A DNA stretch of 64,000 nucleotides from Streptomyces goshikiensis. GTDB lineage: Bacteria; Actinomycetota; Actinomycetes; Streptomycetales; Streptomycetaceae. Numbering within the stretch: position 1 is the first letter of the stretch; every line of letters begins with the position of its first letter. The notes below the pieces were generated by a model that saw only the letters and a list, made by a program, of their open reading frames with translations, ran no database searches and was not told the DNA's origin. The position numbers and the translations under genes were made by a program. The stretch spans positions 310,001-374,000 of the forward strand of contig NZ_BMVE01000007.1 in the NCBI RefSeq assembly GCF_014650555.1. Direction: 5' to 3'. Shown one piece after another: positions 1 through 7,723 of the stretch.

Positions 1-104
1 GCGGTGAGCGCGCCCACCTCGACTTCGGGGTGGGCGCCGAGCAGCCGCAGCAGCTCACCGCCGGCGTATCCGCTCGCACCCGCGACGGCTACCCGTACGG
101 TCAT
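1..104 (-). CDS. argC: N-acetyl-gamma-glutamyl-phosphate reductase, N-terminal fragment
   Basis: Only the first 34 codons are inside the window; the gene continues past the left edge. The ATG is complementary to 102-104. The visible peptide starts MTVRVAVAGASGYAGGELLR and continues with a leucine-rich helix and HPEVEV, which is the nucleotide-binding start of ArgC. The GASGYAGGE segment is the characteristic glycine-rich loop. ArgC reduces N-acetylglutamyl phosphate to the semialdehyde in arginine synthesis in the cytoplasm. The preceding gene on the same strand ends only 34 bases upstream, so co-transcription is plausible. I saw no convincing ArgR operator in the short gap. The identification is firm despite the truncation. 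Confidence 0.88.
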   Translation of the reverse strand, partial: MTVRVAVAGASGYAGGELLRLLGAHPEVEVGALT

Positions 105-138
105 CTCGGTCCGCCTCCGGGCGTGTTCGCAGCGATGG

Positions 139-768
139 TCATCGGGCTTCCAGTTCGTTGATCAAGGTGGTGGTCGTACGGACGACCGCGCCCCGGGCCG
201 CCGACCAGCGCAGCGCGAGCTCGTGCTCCTCGGCGGACAGGTCGGCCACGGCGTCGGCGACGACGAAGGGCTGGATGTCGTTCATGAAGGCGTCCGCGGC
301 GGTCAGCAGCACTCCGGAGTGGGCGAAGAGCCCGCAGACGATCAGCTGGTCCCGCCCGGCCGTGCGCAGGATCCGCCCGAGGTGGCTGCGCAGGAAGGCG
401 TTGTGGCGGGTGTTCGTGATGACGTGCTCGCCGGGTGCGGGAGCCAGCGCCGCCACGATGCCGCCGTCCGTGGCCGGCTCCGGCCCGGACAGCCGGTCGG
501 CGAGGCCCGGGCGTTCCCGGCCGGGCGGCGGCTCGGTGCTGAAGACGACGGGCAGCCCCGCCCGGGCGGCGCTCTCGCGCAGCCGGGCGATGTTGCCGAT
601 CAGTTCGACCAGCGGTGAGCCCCCGGCGGGAAACGCCTGGACCAGGTGGTTCTGCATGTCGTGGACCAGGAGCGCGGATCGCCCCGGATCGAGCCGCCAG
701 GGCGCGACGGAGTGCGGCAGCGCGTCCTCGGTGGGCATGGGGTAGTGCTCGGCCATCGGAAGTCCCAC
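139..768 (-). CDS. Isochorismatase-family hydrolase, iron-regulated, altered active site
   Basis: A 209-residue cysteine-hydrolase-fold protein of the isochorismatase type (EntB N-domain, PhzD, DhbB), a family that makes 2,3-dihydro-2,3-dihydroxybenzoate for siderophores or phenazine precursors. I chose the GTG start at 768 because GAGGGG lies nine bases upstream and because MGLP...YPMP matches the usual family N-terminus; ATG 756 is the alternative. LVHDMQ supplies the conserved Asp37, and the late CGLFAHSGVLLTAADAF and DIQPFVVADAVADLS segments are typical. Two residues used by PhzD-like enzymes differ: the lysine of the family LTKWRYSAF segment is Asn119, in ITNTRHNAF, and the substrate-contacting glutamine is Glu79. 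True isochorismate hydrolysis is therefore doubtful. An iron box lies about 50 bases upstream of the start, and argC follows closely. Confidence 0.8.
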   Translation of the reverse strand: MGLPMAEHYPMPTEDALPHSVAPWRLDPGRSALLVHDMQNHLVQAFPAGGSPLVELIGNIARLRESAARAGLPVVFSTEPPPGRERPGLADRLSGPEPATDGGIVAALAPAPGEHVITNTRHNAFLRSHLGRILRTAGRDQLIVCGLFAHSGVLLTAADAFMNDIQPFVVADAVADLSAEEHELALRWSAARGAVVRTTTTLINELEAR

Positions 769-816
769 TGCCGCAATCCCCTCGGCACGGGCGGGTGTCC
801 GCCTCGTCGGTAGTAC

Positions 817-835
817 TTAACTTAGCCTAACCTAA
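817..835 (-). promoter_or_regulatory. Iron box (DmdR/IdeR-type operator)
   Basis: Read on the minus strand, the 19 bases are TTAGGTTAGGCTAAGTTAA. By eye this matches the actinobacterial DmdR1/IdeR iron-box palindrome TTAGGTTAGGCTAACCTAA at 17 of 19 positions. It sits 49 bases before the isochorismatase-like start, in an unusually AT-rich patch of the 249-bp divergent gap. This suggests repression of the minus-strand gene when iron is abundant. Regulation of the divergent transporter at 1018 is possible, but that gene is about 180 bases away. Confidence 0.8.
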
Positions 836-1017
836 GTTTTTATGATCTTGCCATCGTCCCGTCCCGAGGGGGAGGTCCGAGAGCCGCCCGGCGGCCGTCA
901 GTTGGCGGCGGCCGCCGCTGCCACCCTCGCGGCCGCCGGGGTCCTCAGCGGGCGCCGGTGTGCGGTGGTGGGGTGCGGTGTGTGCCCGTGGGGCGGCTTG
1001 CGGGGATGATCGGGGAC

Positions 1018-2265
1018 ATGTTCGTCGAGTTCCTGTCTGCCGCCGCCCTGGTCACCGTGCTGGTCTGCGCGGTGATCCGTCCCTTCCGCTGGCCTGAGGC
1101 CGCCTTCGCCGTGCCCGCCGCGGGAATCGTGATCGCCTCCGGCGCGATCCCGTGGGACCACGTGGCCGAGGAGGCCGAACGCCTCGGTCCGGTCATCGGC
1201 TTCCTGGCCGCCGTCCTCGTGCTGGCCAAACTCTGCGACGACGAAGGGCTCTTCCACGCCTGCGGGACCTGGATGGCCCGCTGGGCCCACCGGCGCCCCC
1301 GCAGGCTCCTCGGCGCGGTGTTCGGCCTCGCGTCGGTGATCACCGCCGCGCTGAGCCTGGACGCCACCGTCGTCCTGCTCACCCCGGTCGTCTTCGCCAC
1401 CGCCTCCCGGATGGGCGCCCGCCCCAAACCCCACGTCTACGCGACCGCCCACCTCTCCAACACCGCGTCGCTGCTGCTGCCGGTCTCGAACCTGACCAAC
1501 CTGCTCGCCTTCGGCGCGACCGGGCTCACCTTCGTCCGCTTCGGCGCGCTGATGCTGCTGCCCTGGCTGGTGGCGATCGCGGTCGAGTACGCCGTCTTCC
1601 GCCGCTTCTTCGCGGCGGACCTCGACGCGCCGACCCCCGGGGGCGAGCCGGAGGAGCCGGTCGAGATGCCCCTGTTCGCGCTGTGCGCGGTCGCCGCGAC
1701 GCTCGCCGGATTCGCCCTCGCCTCGGCCCTGGGGATCGACCCGGCATGGGCCGCCGCGGCCGGAGCGGCCGTGATGGCCGTACGGGCCCTCGCCCGCCGC
1801 GAGACCACCCCGGCGGCGATCGTGCGGTCGGCCTCGCTGCCGTTCCTCGCCTTCGTCCTCGCCCTGGGCATCGTCGTCCGCGCCGTCGTCGACAACGGCC
1901 TCGGCGCCGCGCTCGCGCACGTGCTGCCCGAGGGCACCGGCCTGGCCGCGCTCCTGGGCATCGCCGCGGTGGCCGCCGTACTCGCCAACCTGATCAACAA
2001 CCTGCCCGCCGTCCTCGCCCTGGTCCCCCTCGCGGCCCCGGCCGGTCCCGGCGCGGTCCTCGCGGTCCTGCTGGGCGTGAACATCGGGCCGAACCTCACC
2101 TACGCCGGCTCCCTGGCCACCCTGCTCTGGCGCCGGATCGCCCACCACCACGAGCACGAGGTCGACCTCAAGGAGTTCACCCTCCTCGGCCTCCTCACCA
2201 CCCCGGCCGCGCTGGTCGCGGCGACCTGCGCCCTGTGGGCGGCGCTCCAGGTCATCGGGACCTGA
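1018..2265 (+). CDS. ArsB/NhaD-type (ion transporter superfamily) membrane transporter
   Basis: A polytopic membrane protein of about 415 residues with roughly ten to twelve hydrophobic segments. It resembles the ArsB/NhaD/SLC13 ion transporters. Family-like features are the re-entrant region LSLDATVVLLTPVVFA near residues 105-125, HLSNTASLLLPVSNLTNLLAF near 145-165, and a second half repeat NLINNLPAVLALVPLA followed by GVNIGPNLTYAGSLATLLW. The paired Asn-rich segments (SNLTN and NNLP) are typical of anion or arsenite exporters. Substrate cannot be read from sequence; arsenite, another oxyanion or Na+/H+ exchange are all possible. Start choice is uncertain: ATG 1018 fits the start of the first membrane helix, ATG 1006 is in frame just upstream, and neither has a strong ribosome-binding site. 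It ends facing the sigma-factor gene across a hairpin. Confidence 0.72.
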   Translation: MFVEFLSAAALVTVLVCAVIRPFRWPEAAFAVPAAGIVIASGAIPWDHVAEEAERLGPVIGFLAAVLVLAKLCDDEGLFHACGTWMARWAHRRPRRLLGAVFGLASVITAALSLDATVVLLTPVVFATASRMGARPKPHVYATAHLSNTASLLLPVSNLTNLLAFGATGLTFVRFGALMLLPWLVAIAVEYAVFRRFFAADLDAPTPGGEPEEPVEMPLFALCAVAATLAGFALASALGIDPAWAAAAGAAVMAVRALARRETTPAAIVRSASLPFLAFVLALGIVVRAVVDNGLGAALAHVLPEGTGLAALLGIAAVAAVLANLINNLPAVLALVPLAAPAGPGAVLAVLLGVNIGPNLTYAGSLATLLWRRIAHHHEHEVDLKEFTLLGLLTTPAALVAATCALWAALQVIGT

Positions 2266-2321
2266 CCCGCGCGGCCCGGCCGGGGACCCCGGACCGGCCG
2301 CGGAGGCCGGACAGGCCGCAG

Positions 2322-2358
2322 GGGGCGGCCCGGTGCGAGACGCGCACCGGGCCGCCCC
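2322..2358. terminator. Bidirectional hairpin terminator
   Basis: A perfect 16-bp inverted repeat, GGGGCGGCCCGGTGCG at 2322-2337 with its complement at 2343-2358, is separated by a 5-base loop. It lies between the convergent transporter (ends 2265) and sigma-factor gene (ends 2381) and has no U-tract, as is usual for Streptomyces. It probably ends transcription from both sides. Confidence 0.75.
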
Positions 2359-2380
2359 GGCGCCCGCCGGTGACGGCCCC

Positions 2381-3070
2381 TCAGGCCACCCTCGCCAGCA
2401 AGGCGCCGCCCGGGGCGCCGGCCCGCCCGCCCACTGCGGGACCCGCGGCCGGCGGGGCGGCGGGGTTCCCGGTGTCCGTGAGGAGCTCCATCAGGGAGGC
2501 CCGGGCACGCGCCACCCGGGAGCGGATCGTGCCGATCGGGCAGCCGAGGGCGGTCGCCGCCTCGGCGTAGGGGAGTCCGAGGACCTGGGTGAGGACGAAG
2601 ACGTCCCGGCGCTCGGCGGGGATCGTGGCCAGGAGTTCGGCGAGGGCGATGCCGTCCTCGAAGCCGGGCAGGCCGCGGGGCTGCGTCTGTTCGGCGGCTG
2701 CCTGCCAGTCGTCCCGGTCGGAGATCTTCGGCCGGGCCGCCTTGTGGCGCAGGCTGTCGATGACGGTGCGCCGGGCTATGGACAGCAGCCAGGTCCGGGC
2801 GGAGGAGCGGCCCTCGAACCGGTGCAGGCTGCCCAGGGCGCGCAGAAAGGTCTCCTGGGTGAGGTCGTCCGCCGACTGCGCATCGGCACTGAGGTAGGCC
2901 ACGTAGCGCCACACGTCTCGGTGCAGGGCGCGGACGAAACGGTCCACCGCGTCGGGATCGCCGTCGCGGGCGGCGAGCGCCAGCAGGGTGGTCGGCTCGT
3001 CCGGGCCGCCGGTGTGGCGTGCGGGCGTCGTCTCGGTGACGGTCGGACAGGGAAGCAGGGCAGGGGTCAT
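2381..3070 (-). CDS. ECF RNA polymerase sigma factor
   Basis: A 229-residue group 4 sigma factor. Region 2 is visible as DRFVRALHRDVWRYV followed by QSADDLTQETFLRAL and the RTWLLSIARRTVIDSLR helix. Region 4 is the C-terminal helix-turn-helix VFVLTQVLGLPYAEAATALG followed by CPIGTIRSRVARARASL. The start at 3070 follows AAGGA with nine-base spacing; a longer in-frame start at 3124 has no such signal. It looks closest to the SigC-like group. An Ala/Pro/Gly-rich C-terminal tail of about 25 residues follows region 4. I see no anti-sigma gene beside it. The gene upstream on the same strand encodes a Met/His-rich membrane protein, which hints at a role in metal or envelope response. That link is inference. 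Confidence 0.9.
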   Translation of the reverse strand: MTPALLPCPTVTETTPARHTGGPDEPTTLLALAARDGDPDAVDRFVRALHRDVWRYVAYLSADAQSADDLTQETFLRALGSLHRFEGRSSARTWLLSIARRTVIDSLRHKAARPKISDRDDWQAAAEQTQPRGLPGFEDGIALAELLATIPAERRDVFVLTQVLGLPYAEAATALGCPIGTIRSRVARARASLMELLTDTGNPAAPPAAGPAVGGRAGAPGGALLARVA

Positions 3071-3224
3071 CGCCTGATGTCCTTCTGGGAATCCGGGATC
3101 CGGGATCCGGCGCCGCGAACGCACTGCGGGCGGATCGGGCCGGTGAGCGGTACGGCCTGCCGGACGGCATGGCCGATGACCGAGGCGCGCGGCGGTGGGC
3201 CGGTGCGCGTCGGTGAGCCGGCTG

Positions 3225-3917
3225 TCAGATGACAGCGATCCCGACAGGTGGGCCCCGCGAGGTGATGGCGTGGGCGAGGAGGAGCCCGCGCGGCGGGCGG
3301 GAGCCGCCGTCCCGGCGCGCGGTCAGGCGCGGCCGGTCGGGCGGCGCGGGAAGCCGGAAGGCCAGCCGCAGGGGTACGAGGAGCCAGCCCGCTACGGCGC
3401 GCAGGACCCGGAACGCGCCCTGTTCCCCGTAGGCGAGCCAGAGGCCGCAGAGCAGCGCGGCGAGCAGGTGGGCGGCGAGCATGCCGACCGGTGACGCGGA
3501 GCCCATGGCGTGCCCGGCCGGCATGGCCGCGGGCATCGGCATCGGCATGGACATCGGCACGGCCGTGCCGCCCCCGGCCATCGCGTGCGCGGCCATGGAG
3601 TGGACGTGGCCGCCCGCGCCGGGCGGCGCGGCCGTGCCGCCCCCGGGCCCCGACGGGTGCGCAGCCGCCTGCGCCATGGAGAAACCGGTGTGCAGGGCGG
3701 CCTGGACGGCGACGGTCGCGGCGGTGACGGACACCAGGCCGCGTTCGCGGTCCGCGAGGACCCAGGCGGCCGCTCCGACGGCCGCGACGGCCACGGCCAT
3801 CGCCCACCAGGCGACGGCGGTCCGCGACATGAGGACGTGGCCGAGGGATGCGAGCAGCACACAGGTGACCGCGAACATCGCGGCCCTGATCGCGCGGCAG
3901 TTCCGACCTGGGTTCAT
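3225..3917 (-). CDS. Met/His-rich integral membrane protein, possibly copper-related
   Basis: A 230-residue protein with about four hydrophobic helices: two near residues 12-55, one near 65-80 and one near 150-170. Between the third and fourth lies a loop of about 60 residues rich in methionine and histidine (HVHSMAAHAMAGGG, then VPMSMPMPMP, then AGHAMG). Such clusters often bind copper or silver. The C-terminus is basic and probably cytoplasmic. It is encoded upstream of, and in the same direction as, the ECF sigma factor, with a gap of about 150 bases, so a shared regulon is plausible. I do not recognise a named family. The start at 3917 has only a weak GATGAG upstream, and Met14 is an alternative start. 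An AT-rich patch near 3970-3990 in the divergent gap to the MFS gene may hold promoters. Confidence 0.6.
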   Translation of the reverse strand: MNPGRNCRAIRAAMFAVTCVLLASLGHVLMSRTAVAWWAMAVAVAAVGAAAWVLADRERGLVSVTAATVAVQAALHTGFSMAQAAAHPSGPGGGTAAPPGAGGHVHSMAAHAMAGGGTAVPMSMPMPMPAAMPAGHAMGSASPVGMLAAHLLAALLCGLWLAYGEQGAFRVLRAVAGWLLVPLRLAFRLPAPPDRPRLTARRDGGSRPPRGLLLAHAITSRGPPVGIAVI

Positions 3918-4090
3918 GGCTGACTCATCGTTGCACCCCCTCGGGACTGATCACCGGGGGGAGCCGGAAACTGATGTTAGATGACAAAATTTCCTGTGGC
4001 GCACACCACAACGACCGCGGGGAACCCGGCCGTTCGGCGGGCCGACTCCTCTCGTGGACCGAAGTGCCAGCCACGGGAACGGAGTCAGCG

Positions 4091-5299
4091 GTGGGGGAAC
4101 GGACGGCGCCGGCGAAGGCGGCCGCACCAGGGGCCGACGGCCGGCTGACGGCGCTGCTCACCAGCGCCATGGCCTTCTCGATGCTGCAGTTGTTCCTGCT
4201 CGGAGCCCTGGGGCCCAGGCTGGTGCGCGAGTTGGGCGTGTCGGCGACCGTGCTCGGCCTGACGACCACGATCGGGTTCGGGACGGCGGCCGCGCTGTCG
4301 CCGGTCGGCGGCCGCGTCGTGGACCGGATCGGGCCCCGGCGCTCCCTCGTCGTCCTCCTGCTCGTGTCCGCGGCGGCCCTCGCGCTGATCGGGGCCGCGC
4401 CCGGGCCGGGATTCCTGCTCGCTGCCGTCGCCCTGGGCGGGCTGCCGCAGGCCCTCGCCAATCCCGCGACCAACAAGGCGATCCTGGCCGCCGTCCCGCC
4501 CGGCCGCCGCGGGCCCGTGACCGGGATGAAGCAGTCCGGTGTGCAACTGGGCGCCTTCGCCGCCGGGCTCCCGCTGGCCGCGCTGGCCGGCGGGATCGGC
4601 TGGCGCGGCGCCGTCTGGACGGCCGCCGCCACGGCCGCGCTCGCCGCGCTCTGGGCGCACCGCGCGCTGCCCGCCGACCCCCCGGCGAAGGCGGCGCCGC
4701 CGCGCTCCTCGCTCGTGCCGCGCGGCGCCATCGCCTGGCTGACGGTGTTCTCGCTCTTCCTGGGCTGTGGAATCGCCTCGGTCAACACGTACGTGGCGCT
4801 CTTCGGCGCCCAGGAACTCGGCCTGGGCCCGAACGCGGCCGCGGGCCTGGTGGCGGTGCTCGGTGTCGCGGGCATCGCGGGCCGGGTGGGCTGGTCGAAG
4901 GCGGCCCGGCCGGGGCGCGCCGAGTGGCTGCCGGGCTGGCTGGCGGGCGGGGCGGTGCTCGCGGCGGGACTCCTCGCCGCCGCGCCGTACGCGGCGCCGC
5001 TGGTCTGGGTGGCGGCCGTCGCCGTCGGGGTGTTCGCCGTCTCCGGCAACGCCGTCTCGATGGTGCTGGTGATGCAGCGGGCCGCCCCCGGCCGGGCCGG
5101 GCAGGACTCCGCGCTGGTCGCCGCCGGGTTCTTCGCCGGGTTCGCGCTCGGGCCGCCGCTCTTCGGACCGCTGGCGCAAGCGGGCCGGTACGGGCCCGGC
5201 TGGCTGCTGGTCGCCGCCGAGTTCGCCGCGGCCGGAGCCGTCGCGCTGACCTGGGCCGTCCGTGAACGGCGGCTCCCGGCCACGGAGGCCGCGGCATGA
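4091..5299 (+). CDS. Major facilitator superfamily transporter
   Basis: A 402-residue, about 12-helix inner-membrane permease. The loop after helix 2 has the MFS motif A form GGRVVDRIGPRRS. Helices 4-5 contain GGLPQALANPATNKAI and GMKQSGVQLGAF, a pattern common in the CynX/NimT-like and drug or sugar exporter groups. The substrate is unknown. GTG 4091 is chosen because GGAG lies six bases upstream; an in-frame ATG at 3974 would add an unlikely hydrophilic leader. Its TGA overlaps the ATG of the next gene by four bases, so it is translationally coupled to the GH88-like hydrolase. This suggests a paired import-and-hydrolysis or export function. Confidence 0.85.
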   Translation: MGERTAPAKAAAPGADGRLTALLTSAMAFSMLQLFLLGALGPRLVRELGVSATVLGLTTTIGFGTAAALSPVGGRVVDRIGPRRSLVVLLLVSAAALALIGAAPGPGFLLAAVALGGLPQALANPATNKAILAAVPPGRRGPVTGMKQSGVQLGAFAAGLPLAALAGGIGWRGAVWTAAATAALAALWAHRALPADPPAKAAPPRSSLVPRGAIAWLTVFSLFLGCGIASVNTYVALFGAQELGLGPNAAAGLVAVLGVAGIAGRVGWSKAARPGRAEWLPGWLAGGAVLAAGLLAAAPYAAPLVWVAAVAVGVFAVSGNAVSMVLVMQRAAPGRAGQDSALVAAGFFAGFALGPPLFGPLAQAGRYGPGWLLVAAEFAAAGAVALTWAVRERRLPATEAAA

Positions 5300-6354
5300 C
5301 CCCGCCGCCGTGGGCCGGGCGCGCGCTGGCCGACGTACTCGACCGGGCCGCCGCCACCCGGGCGGAGGCCGGCGACCGGTTCCCGCTGTACGCCGATCCG
5401 GACACCGGCCGGTGGGTGACCACCGGCCGCGGTTCGTGGACCGGCGGCTTCTGGGCCGGACTGCTGTGGCTGCGGGCCCGGCACACCGGCGCCGCGGACG
5501 ACCGGGCCGCCGCCGCCGCGTGCACGGCGCGGCTGGCCGGCTGGGTGGAGGCCGACACCTCCACGCGCGGGCTGATCCTCTGGTACGGGACCGCGCTCGC
5601 CGACGGCGACACCGGGGCGCGGGAGCTGCGGACCCGGGCGGCGCGGGCCGCGCTGGCCGCGCTCGACCCCGAACTCGCCCTGGTGCCCTGGGGGTCGGCC
5701 TTCGGCGGCCCCCGGCTGCTGGCCCGGGTCGACGGCGTGCCCGGCATGGTGCCGCTGCTCGCCGCCGAGGGCCCGAGGGGCGCCGAGGCCGCCGCCTCAC
5801 ACCTGTACCGGCACCTCGACCTGTGCCTCGGCGAGGGCGGGCGGGTGGTGCCCGCCCGGGCGTTCGAGGCGGCCTCGGGGTGGTGGGAGTGCGCGAGCCC
5901 GCCGGCCGGCTGGAGCCGGGGCCGGGCCTGGCTGCTGCTCGCGGTGGCCGACGCGCTGCACCGTCCCGGTGTTCCCCGGCGGACACCGGACCGGCTGGAG
6001 GCCGTGGCCGAGCGGCTGGCCACCTCGTGGACGGGGCCCGGCGCACCCCTGGTCCCCCCGGCCGACGAGGCCAGGCCCGACGGCCCGCTCGACACCTCCG
6101 CCGCCGCCATCGCGGCCGTCGCGCTGCTCAAACTCGCCCGCCTGCCGGGCCCCCGGGCGGCAGGGTACGCCTACCGCGCGACGGCGGTCCTGGAACGGCT
6201 GGTCGGCGAACACCTGACCCGCGGCATGCTGCTGGACGGCTGCTACGACGCGGAGCAGGGCACGGCCGTACGGCACGAGCTGGTGTGGGGCGACTTCTTC
6301 CTGGCGCTCGGCCTGGCCGCGCTCACCGGCCTGGCCGACGTCCGGGACGTCTGA
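5296..6354 (+). CDS. GH88-like (unsaturated uronyl hydrolase fold) protein
   Basis: A 352-residue protein with the (alpha/alpha)6-barrel signatures of glycoside hydrolase family 88/105. These are WTGGFWAGLLWL near residue 48, LARVDGVPGMVPLL near 143, GWSRGRAWLLLAVADAL near 205, DTSAAAIAAVALLKL near 265 and HELVWGDFFLALGL near 330. Family members remove unsaturated uronic acids from oligosaccharides in the cytoplasm. Asp146 is in the place of the second catalytic Asp. The usual HD-x-GF segment holding the proton-donor Asp reads TSTRGL near 88-93, so that residue appears to be lost. It may be a divergent hydrolase or a non-catalytic or biosynthetic relative. It overlaps the upstream MFS gene by four bases. 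Confidence 0.72.
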   Translation: MTPPPWAGRALADVLDRAAATRAEAGDRFPLYADPDTGRWVTTGRGSWTGGFWAGLLWLRARHTGAADDRAAAAACTARLAGWVEADTSTRGLILWYGTALADGDTGARELRTRAARAALAALDPELALVPWGSAFGGPRLLARVDGVPGMVPLLAAEGPRGAEAAASHLYRHLDLCLGEGGRVVPARAFEAASGWWECASPPAGWSRGRAWLLLAVADALHRPGVPRRTPDRLEAVAERLATSWTGPGAPLVPPADEARPDGPLDTSAAAIAAVALLKLARLPGPRAAGYAYRATAVLERLVGEHLTRGMLLDGCYDAEQGTAVRHELVWGDFFLALGLAALTGLADVRDV

Positions 6355-6375
6355 ACCGCCCCGCCCCGACAGGAG

Positions 6376-7575
6376 CTACTTTCCCTGGGCCCCGTACGCA
6401 CGCAGCACCCGGCGGGCCACCGAGGTGACGTGGAGCTCGTCCGGGCCGTCGAGGATGCGCGCCGCACGCCCGGTGCGAAAGAGCGCCGGCAGCGGGGTGT
6501 CGGGGCCGAGCCCGGCCGCGCCGTGGACCTGGATGGCCGAGTCCGCGACCTGTTGCAGCATCCGGGCCGCGGCGACCTTCGCCAGACCCACCTCCACGTG
6601 CGCGTCCCGCCCGGCGGCGATCCTGTCCGCCGCCTCGTGGACCAGCGGCCGGGTGGTGCGCAGGGCCAGCAGCGCCTCGAAGACGTGCTGCTGGACGAGC
6701 TGGTGGTCCGCGAGCGGACCGCGTGATCCGGTACGGGAGCCCGCGCGCTCGCACATCAGGTCGAAGGCGCGCTGGGCCTGGCCGAGCCAGCGCAGGCAGC
6801 GCAGGGTACGGCCCAGCTGGAGCCGCTCGCCCGCGACGGCCAGCGCCCGCCCGCGCCCACCGATCAGGTGGTCGGCGGGCACGGCCACCCGGTCGAACTC
6901 GATCTCCCACTGGCCGGCGGCCCCGAACACGGGGAGTTCGCGCACGACGCGGAAGCCGGGGGAGCCGGTCGGGACCAGCAGGAGCGAGAGACCGCTCCGG
7001 TCGCCGTCCTCCCCGTCGGTGCGGGCGAGGACGGTCACGACATCGGCCTCGGCGGCGCCCGAGGTGAACCACTTGCGGCCGCTCACCCGCCAGCCGCCGT
7101 CGGCCTGTTCCTCGGCGCGGGTCGCGGTGAGGAAGGGGTCGGTGCCCGGCGTGCCGGGTTCGGTCATCGCGTAGCAGGCGCGCAGCTCCCCGGCGGTCAG
7201 CCGCTTCGGATACAGCTCGCGGACCCGGTCGCCGCCGTGGTTCCACAGCATCGTCACGTCCAGCAGGGGAGCGGAGCCCAGGGCCGCCGGACCGTGGTCG
7301 CTGGCCCCCTCGGCCTCGGCGATCCGGGCGTAGCGCGCCAGGGGGAGCCCCTGGCCGCCCAGTTCGACGGGCAGCGGGAGCGCCCACAGGCCCGCCTCCT
7401 TCGCCCCCTCGCGCAACCGGCGCAGGGCGGCGGCCGCCGCCGGTCCGCCCGCGTCGAGCACGGGCTCGCAGGGCATGACCCGGCGGCGGACGAACTCCGC
7501 GACCCGGTCCCTCAACTCCCCTGTACCGCAGTCAGGTTCAAGGCTGTCGCGGCCCGCGTCCCCTCGGTGCTCCAC
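6376..7575 (-). CDS. Acyl-CoA dehydrogenase family protein
   Basis: A 399-residue flavoenzyme that would form the 2,3-double bond of an acyl-CoA and pass electrons to ETF. CYAMTEPGTPGTDP near residue 135 is the FAD and substrate loop; GGWRVSGRKWFTSGA follows it. The C-terminal motif ILDGPDELHVTSVAR places an Asp at the catalytic-base position, as in the ACAD10/11 and CaiA-like branch with DGPDE(V/L)H, rather than the usual Glu. The GTG start at 7575 has GGAGG six bases upstream; the longer in-frame start at 7743 would overlap the divergent gene. It is divergent from the CoA-transferase and ligase pair across 148 bases with no recognised operator. All three could act on the same acyl-CoA. Confidence 0.86.
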   Translation of the reverse strand: MEHRGDAGRDSLEPDCGTGELRDRVAEFVRRRVMPCEPVLDAGGPAAAAALRRLREGAKEAGLWALPLPVELGGQGLPLARYARIAEAEGASDHGPAALGSAPLLDVTMLWNHGGDRVRELYPKRLTAGELRACYAMTEPGTPGTDPFLTATRAEEQADGGWRVSGRKWFTSGAAEADVVTVLARTDGEDGDRSGLSLLLVPTGSPGFRVVRELPVFGAAGQWEIEFDRVAVPADHLIGGRGRALAVAGERLQLGRTLRCLRWLGQAQRAFDLMCERAGSRTGSRGPLADHQLVQQHVFEALLALRTTRPLVHEAADRIAAGRDAHVEVGLAKVAAARMLQQVADSAIQVHGAAGLGPDTPLPALFRTGRAARILDGPDELHVTSVARRVLRAYGAQGK

Positions 7576-7723
7576 CAGTTTCCTCCACTCTGCCGGGAAC
7601 CCATGGGAACGACTGTCCGACTGCCTTCCCGAGGAACTGGTCGGGTGCGCACCCGGTCTGGTTCCCGCGTACCGCACATCCGGGGCGCCGGCCACCGCCG
7701 CGCGCCAGGAGAAGAGGAGAGGC

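Noticed and set aside
105..138. ArgR operator before argC
   Set aside because: Nothing close to a TGCAT-type ARG box palindrome is visible in the 34-base gap.
898..2157. Long minus-strand open frame opposite the ArsB/NhaD-type transporter
   Set aside because: The peptide is Gly/Glu/Arg-rich without domains, while the plus strand gives a clear polytopic membrane protein.
4085..6046. 653-codon minus-strand frame opposite the MFS and GH88-like genes
   Set aside because: Arg/Pro-rich shadow; both plus-strand proteins have family motifs and overlapping start and stop codons.
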